Positions 58,949-64,000 of a stretch of DNA of 64,000 nt are shown here, piece after piece (the stretch's first letter is position 1; each line of letters opens with the position of its first letter). The stretch lies in contig JARFXM010000003.1 in NCBI GenBank assembly GCA_029532625.1, forward strand, positions 2,852,001 through 2,916,000. The letters run 5' to 3'. Source of the DNA: Lomentospora prolificans (taxonomy: Eukaryota > Ascomycota > Sordariomycetes > Microascales > Microascaceae). The position numbers and the translations under genes are program-made. The notes beneath the pieces were generated by a model, which saw only the letters and a program-made list of their open reading frames with translations, was not told the origin of the DNA and ran no database searches.

Positions 58949-59944
58949 ATGCAGACCAACTATTCACAAGCCAACATGAACACGGATGGTCAGTCTCAAG
59001 AGACAGCTAACAAAATATGTGAACCACCCATCGCCTCTATCTCGAGTGACGACAATGAGGTGTCCCTGAGTTCTGCTAGACCTCCGGCCAAGCCCGTCCA
59101 AGGCGGTCTTCCTACCTCTGAAAAGGAGCGCTACTGCCTGGTTAGCGTAGGCGCAACGACTACTTTCCGATCTCTCGTCGAAAAGGTGTTCGAGCCAGCC
59201 TTTATATCAGCTCTCGTAAAGGCCAGATATAACCGCATGATCGTCCAATGCGGCCCTGACGCCCCCGAATTTCGCAAGGTTGCTCTACAACAGGTGGACC
59301 CCGCTTTGCGGGTGGAGGTCGTGGACTACGTCGACGATCTCTCGCAATTGATGCGAAAGTGCCGGGCCGCTGGAGGAAACATGGCTCGGGAGACTGGAAT
59401 GCTGATCAGTCACGCTGGTATACCTGTTGCTATTAGCTCGCTACTCGCCTTTCACGCGCTAACGAACTGTAGGCACCGGCACTGTCTTGGATGCCATGAT
59501 GATCAATATTCCCATTGTTATTGTTCCAAATCCCACCTTGCAGGACAACCACCAAGTCGAGCTCGCCGATGAGCTTCATAGTGCCTCGTATGCTGTTCAT
59601 GGAGACCTCAGGTAAGTACAATCCCTCGTAGTGCCCCTCTTCCGGGGCTTTTTATTGCCATTTGGCCAGCCTTTAATCTATTCCGCCTCCTCTCCATTAG
59701 GGACCTTCCAGCCGTGATCCCAGCTGCAGATGCTCTCCAAGCTAGCTTTCAAAGACGCTTCCCCCCCAACCCCGTATCTGTTGATGCTGATCGGCAGGAC
59801 GGCGCCGACTTCTGGGACTACGTCGACATCATATCGCCCAGCTTCGATGACGGTGGTGTGGCCGCTTCGAGCTCTACCAAGCGCCCCATGGCCTCCCTTA
59901 ACGAATCAGAGAGAGATACCTACGAGCGCTTGGCGGAAGGTTAG
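58949..59944 (+). CDS. alg13: UDP-GlcNAc transferase catalytic subunit Alg13
   Basis: Three exons, 58949-59417, 59473-59611 and 59701-59944, encode 283 residues; introns are 55 and 89 nt. Alg13 is the cytosolic catalytic subunit that, bound to membrane protein Alg14, adds the second GlcNAc to dolichol-PP-GlcNAc at the ER. The glycosyltransferase-28 C-terminal fold begins at about residue 62 (YCLVSVGATTTFRSLVEKV). The sugar-nucleotide motif spans the first intron: LISHAG|GTGTVLDAMMINIPIVIVPNPT, then LQDNHQVELADEL. The first about 55 residues are a polar extension; the usual protein is about 200 residues. A possible fourth exon (59992-60092, intron 59940-59991) would replace the stop and add a Pro-rich tail. 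A start at the second ATG, 58976, is also possible. Confidence 0.9.
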
Positions 59945-60267
59945 ATGCTGTTTGCTCGCCAACCTTGACCTCATTTCCGCATCGAAAACAGGCGAACTTG
60001 GTAACTTGGTATCACGGGCGCAGGGGCATATCGACGCCCCAGCCACCCCTCCCCCAGCTACCCAGCCGGACGACCAGATCTCCATCATATAGCTTCGTCC
60101 GGATGACCTCGTCTTTGAACTCAGGGGCCTTGGTACCGCGCCGCCAAGAGGAGATATTGTTCAAGAGGTCAGAACCCGCGATCCTTGGCCCACCCTGCTT
60201 TGGATTCCCCCTAATGGCGGTTCTATCTGCTCACAGAAACATAGTTCCATCCTTCAGCGTACCAGAT

Positions 60268-60293
60268 CCCCATTCCCCATTCCCCATTCCCCC
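60268..60293. repeat. CCCCATT tandem repeat
   Basis: Three perfect 7-base units plus a trailing C run, in the alg13/aip1 convergent spacer. Confidence 0.85.
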
Positions 60294-60797
60294 ATCACAG
60301 AGTAAGACATTACTCTACACTACCTAGCTCTAGTGAGACGATACGGAGGAATCCAAATCCCCTGTCTCCATGCAGCCATAGAAGTTGGTAGTTCATCTCC
60401 CGTATCTTGTGATGAGCTAAGGAGAGAGTTTGAAATTCGGGGAAGAGTACCTTATAAGAAAGTAAAAGATGGCGGCGATGAATTTACTTCTACGTTCGTC
60501 GAAATCCCATCACACAGAACGACAACTTGCGAGGTGCACTGAGCAGCAGATAGATGTTAATGTTCAGAGCCAGATACGCGACCACCATTCACAGGTTTTT
60601 ATCCTCCTCCTGTTCAAAAATGCCTGAAACTTGGATTTTTCGGGTAGAACTATGTCCACTCGCTCCTTCCGCAATATCACCTCCGTTTCTATCCAACCCG
60701 CGCTTGGAAACTCGCAACCGATACCCTAAAACGTGACAAGCTCGCTCCCTGTAACAGGACATAACAGCAGATGGTAACCTCTCCTAGCGCAAACCCA

Positions 60798-60841
60798 CCC
60801 CCCCCCCCCCCCCCTCCTTCTCTCTCAAAAAAAAAAAAAAA
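60798..60841. repeat. C17 and A15 homopolymer pair
   Basis: A run of 17 C (60798-60814) and a run of 15 A (60827-60841) are separated by 12 pyrimidine-rich bases. Read in the sense of aip1, a T15 run begins ten bases after the stop codon, followed by GA-rich sequence and G17. Confidence 0.9.
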
Positions 60842-60851
60842 GTCATCCCCT

Positions 60852-62852
60852 TCACTGCAGCTTCACATTCCATATCTTGATGGCAGCATCTCCGCCAGAA
60901 CTAGCAACTCTCCCACCTTCAACCCAGCACACGCCATTCACACCGTCCTTGTGGGCGTTGCCCGCCTTGACTCGGCTGCCAGGCTTCGCTAGGCTCCACA
61001 CATGCACGTTGGTATCCAGCGCGCCGCTAGCAGCGTGAGTACCCTCGTCGTTCCATGCAATCGTGGTGACGCGGGCAGTGTGTGCGGACCATCTGTCTGT
61101 TGCGACCTCCCATGCTCCGGAGGTATTGTAGACACAAATCTTGCCAATGGCATTGCCGACGGCGAGGTGCGCGCCGTCTTTTGAGAAGGCGAGGGTGGAA
61201 ATTTGGGAGGTGGACTTGGTGAGGGCATGGATCTGTTCGAGCGAGCCGGTGGAGGAGACCTTGTAGACAAGGACGCGGTTCTCGTTGGCGCCGACCGCGA
61301 TGTAGGAGCCATGCGCCGCGATAGCGGTAGGAACGTAGTCAAGGTGGACTTCTTTGACGAGCCTGTCGTCCTTGTAAATGGCTACTCCGGAGACGGTGGC
61401 CACGTAGACCATGCCGTTACCGGAAGCGATGTCTTTGGGCTGGGCGGGTAGCTTGACGGCGGATCCGGTGAATGTCTGAGCGGATTCGTCAATAGTTCGG
61501 AGGGTGTCATCCCATCCGGCGCTGTAGGTGCAGCCAGAGCCAGGGGCGAATTTGACGACCTGATTAGAGTGGGATTGACCGTCCACTGTAGTTCCTTCTC
61601 CGGAAGCAACGTCCCAATGGAGCGCACGCCCTTCAAAGCTGCCCGTCCATAGAGTACGGCCCTTCCCATCAGAGCCACCACCAAGAGCCGTTACGGCCTT
61701 GTTGTGGCCTTGGATAACTCCCCTCGGCTTATCGCTACCTTCGTTGAGGTAAATGAGGTCCCCGTCGAGGTTCAAGCTAATAATGAGCCCGTCAGTTCGG
61801 CCGTGAGGATACACAACACCAACTTGTTGGTCGGCAATGCTAACAGCTCCCTCTGGGCCGAACCGCCACGACTGGATCGATTTCTGCGCTTCCACATCCC
61901 AGAGCTTAACGGTCTGATCGGCGCTCGCCGTCACCAACTTCTTTCCGTCTTGAGACCACGACACCGAGAATATGCTCCCAGTGTGCCCACCCTCGCCAAT
62001 GGAGATAGTGGGCTCGCCGGTTTTGCCGTCATACAGTTGAATCTTCTTGTCAGCACCGACAGTCACGAGCTGGCTGCCGTCCGGCGAGAAAGCGGTGCCG
62101 AAAACGAAGGACTTGTGCGAAGCATCAGCCTTGGAGTTGAACTTGAAGGGCGCGCCATGGAGGAAGCACATGCTGCTGTCGTCGGACACAGTAGCGGCGC
62201 GTAGAGGCCGCTGCTGGCGGATAGCAACGGCGTTGATAACCTTGGAATGGCCGGTCACCTCCCCGACGGAATTGCCGCTATCGGCGGTGATGCAGTGCCC
62301 GAATCGCTCGCGGCCATCGCCGACGGCAATGATTCTCTGAGAATCGCCATCCCAGGCGATGTCATTAATGCGACCCGAGATGATATGGTATTCACCTACC
62401 GGAAGGGGAGGGGTGGTGTTAGCGGAGGAGGTTCAAGAGCAATGGGTGGATGCGAGCGGAACCGCGATCGTACCCTTTGTATTCACAGCTTCTACAGCAT
62501 CCCACACCCTGACAGTTCCAGAGGCATCGCCGCTAGCAACATAGAACCCGCTGGGAGAAAACTTGGCCACTGTCGTCTGGGCAGTGTGGCCGATGTACTG
62601 CTTAGCCTCGGCGGGGTTGTCGATAGAGCGCAAGAAGATGGATTTGCCAGACTAAATCACGAAATCGAGAGAGCTCAAGTCAGTTTATCGATGCTGAAGC
62701 CACATATTTTGGGTCGGGGACAGACGAGCAGGGAGCTTGAAGCTTACAGCGTAGGCTATCCGCTCGCCCTTCTTGTCACAAGACAGCTGGGTTGGCTGGC
62801 CGCGGGTAGTAGCGGGAGCCGCTGCCAATATCTTCTCAACAGTGATAGACAT
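60852..62852 (-). CDS. aip1: Actin-interacting protein 1 (WD40)
   Basis: Three exons, 62852-62748, 62651-62474 and 62395-60852, encode 608 residues, the normal Aip1 length. Introns of 96 and 78 nt join AYA|SGKSIFLRS and NTKG|EYHIISGR. The protein is a chain of WD40 repeats forming two beta-propellers: for example IGHTAQTTVAKFSPSG...TVRVWD, GGHTGSIFSVSWSQDGKKL...TVKLWD, and the last ASSGGDAAIKIWN. The N-terminus (MSITVEKILAAAPATTRGQPTQL) fits the family start. Aip1 works with cofilin in the cytoplasm to disassemble actin filaments and cap barbed ends, supporting endocytic patches and hyphal growth. The start codon is the first in frame after a stop-free but ATG-free leader. No anomaly was seen except the homopolymer-rich 3' flank. 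Confidence 0.96.
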
Positions 62853-63884
62853 CTCAGACAAGCGGGGGAAATCTCCGAGATGGGTCAAGAGGGAGATTGA
62901 GAGGTTAGAAAGGACAAAATCAAAACGCTAAATATCCAAGTGTTGAAGGTTGGGGCCTAAAATTGAAGCCAGGGGCAGGGGGAGGGATTGGATCTGGAGC
63001 TTCTGTCGTCAGAGGAGCCGATGATGGAGGGGTACTGCTCTAGTGGAGGCAGGCACCAAGCCAAGGCAGTGATACGGATAATATGAATCCACTCAGTGGA
63101 CCCGATATGAACAATATTGGAGATGCCAGCGGGCGGGGCACGTCACCGCTGGCAGTGGCACCAGACTGGTACATCGATTGTACACCCACCCGGTTTGGGA
63201 GTTTTAGCTTGCGACGTGACACTGAGACGCGCCAGCCAGCGCTCGATGACTAAGTTCTCCAGCTCAAGCATCGCGGCTATTATTTTGTCGCTCAATCCAG
63301 GTATCAGGTGTACAACGAAGCCATGGCGGTTAGATTGTGACAAGAGTGGTGCCATAGCTATCCCGTTATGGTTTCTGTTTAAACAGTACATTCCGAACAG
63401 CCTATTCTCCTTTTAAACCAGAGCAAACAAGTCCCGAGGTATCTCTTGTACTATTCAATACGCCTTGGCTTCACAAAAAGTAAAGAAAAAATAAAGAAAA
63501 AAAAAAAAAAAACGCTTCCAACTCCATCTTTCCATCCAGACCGGTCTTTCGTTGATCATATCAATCGCACACTACTCTTCATATGTACCCGTCATAATCG
63601 TACCCTGTTTAGACGCCAAAATATGGAACACCGTACAGCCAGAGGAACAGGCAGAGGGAATCCCTTCACAACCAAACATTGATTAACATACGACAATATT
63701 CTTGCGCACGGCCCAAGGAAACAAGACTATTTCGGGAACGACAAAACAAGTTGAGAAACATCGGCGAAGAGAGTAAGGAGAAGAAAAGCTGTTTTAAAAC
63801 AAACCAAAACGAAGAAATGAAGAGAAAAGCCTGCCCTCTAATCATTTCTTCAGCGTTCTGAACCTCGGCGAGGCGGAGAGTGGT
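62853..63884. other. Spacer upstream of aip1
   Basis: This contains the aip1 promoter and leader, then the 3' flank of the right-edge gene. An A run of 16 lies at about 63497-63512, and a CCAGCCAG word at 63232-63239. No gene is supported. Confidence 0.5.
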
Positions 63885-63950
63885 TCATGACGAGACGCCC
63901 TTAATCACTCTTGCCGGGTTTCCAACAACGACGGTAAATGGGGGTACATC
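63885..63950 (-). CDS. Hexapeptide-repeat acetyltransferase, last exon (partial)
   Basis: The window ends inside this gene. After an intron end with branch TGCTAAT and acceptor ATATAG, the last exon encodes DVPPFTVVVGNPARVIKG plus three residues and a stop. This is the hallmark C-terminal signature of left-handed-beta-helix O-acetyltransferases (maltose/galactoside acetyltransferase, NodL type), where the last coil precedes the cofactor-binding Gly-Asn-Pro-Ala-Arg. The family transfers acetyl from acetyl-CoA to a sugar hydroxyl. The visible bases 63951-64000 appear to be intron; the donor and the main part of the gene lie beyond the right edge. Confidence 0.75.
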   Translation of the reverse strand, partial: DVPPFTVVVGNPARVIKGVSS

Positions 63951-64000
63951 CTATATTTGACCATGCAATTAGCATAAGACCCAAGCAGGCGCGTCCAATA

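Larger units (their letters stand above)
59945..60851. other. Convergent spacer between alg13 and aip1
   Basis: This holds the 3' flanks of both genes, the possible extra alg13 exon (59992-60092), a CCCCATT tandem repeat and adjacent C17 and A15 runs. No other gene is supported. Confidence 0.5.

Overview
The window looks like nuclear DNA of a filamentous ascomycete (Pezizomycotina, most likely a Sordariomycete). The reasons are many short introns (about 50-210 nt) with GTRNGT donors, CTAAC/CTAAT-like branch points and YAG acceptors; proteins with fungus-specific architectures (SH3-SAM-PH Boi, FHA-forkhead Fhl1, C2-type phosphatidylserine decarboxylase, DUF6536 membrane protein); and long gene-poor spacers. 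The species cannot be named from the sequence. I see no transposon, plasmid, phage, CRISPR array or biosynthetic cluster.

Layout. 0.5-3.2 kb: a HAD hydrolase diverges from ribosomal protein L5. 4.6-8.4 kb: a large Mhp1-like leucine-rich-repeat protein. 9.3-11.9 kb: a polytopic DUF6536 membrane protein. 11.9-20.2 kb: 8.3 kb with no gene I can support. 20.2 kb: an 81-residue Ser-rich protein behind a long ATG-free leader. 21.6-25.6 kb: a five-exon psd2-type phosphatidylserine decarboxylase. 25.6-35.9 kb: gene-poor, holding only an intron-containing tRNA-Ile and a 64-residue one-helix membrane protein split over three exons. 35.9-38.1 kb: a MOT1-family molybdate transporter converging on, and overlapping by 4 bp, an uncertain membrane-protein ORF. 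39.7-43.3 kb: an Fhl1-like forkhead factor. 46.2-49.4 kb: a Boi1/2-like polarity scaffold. 50.8-54.6 kb: a MIZ/SP-RING protein. 57.2-58.4 and 58.9-59.9 kb: mitoribosomal mS35 and Alg13, divergent. 60.9-62.9 kb: Aip1. 63.9 kb: the last exon of a hexapeptide acetyltransferase that enters from the right edge.

The genes are mostly conserved housekeeping functions: translation (uL18/L5, mS35, tRNA-Ile), ribosome-gene transcription (Fhl1), ER N-glycosylation (Alg13), phospholipid synthesis (Psd2), actin turnover and polarity (Aip1, Boi) and SUMO ligation (SP-RING protein). They do not form an operon-like pathway. The most useful second-look items are splicing details: a 24-nt microexon in the 64-residue gene, a stop-free 60-nt intron in mS35 and a possible extra intron at the Alg13 C-terminus. 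Others are a non-canonical HAD nucleophile motif, a Cys/His-rich insert in the SP-RING, the small unnamed proteins, and an over-represented CCAGCCAG word in the spacers. I found no convincing new multi-gene system. All exon boundaries were derived by hand from splice signals and reading-frame continuity.
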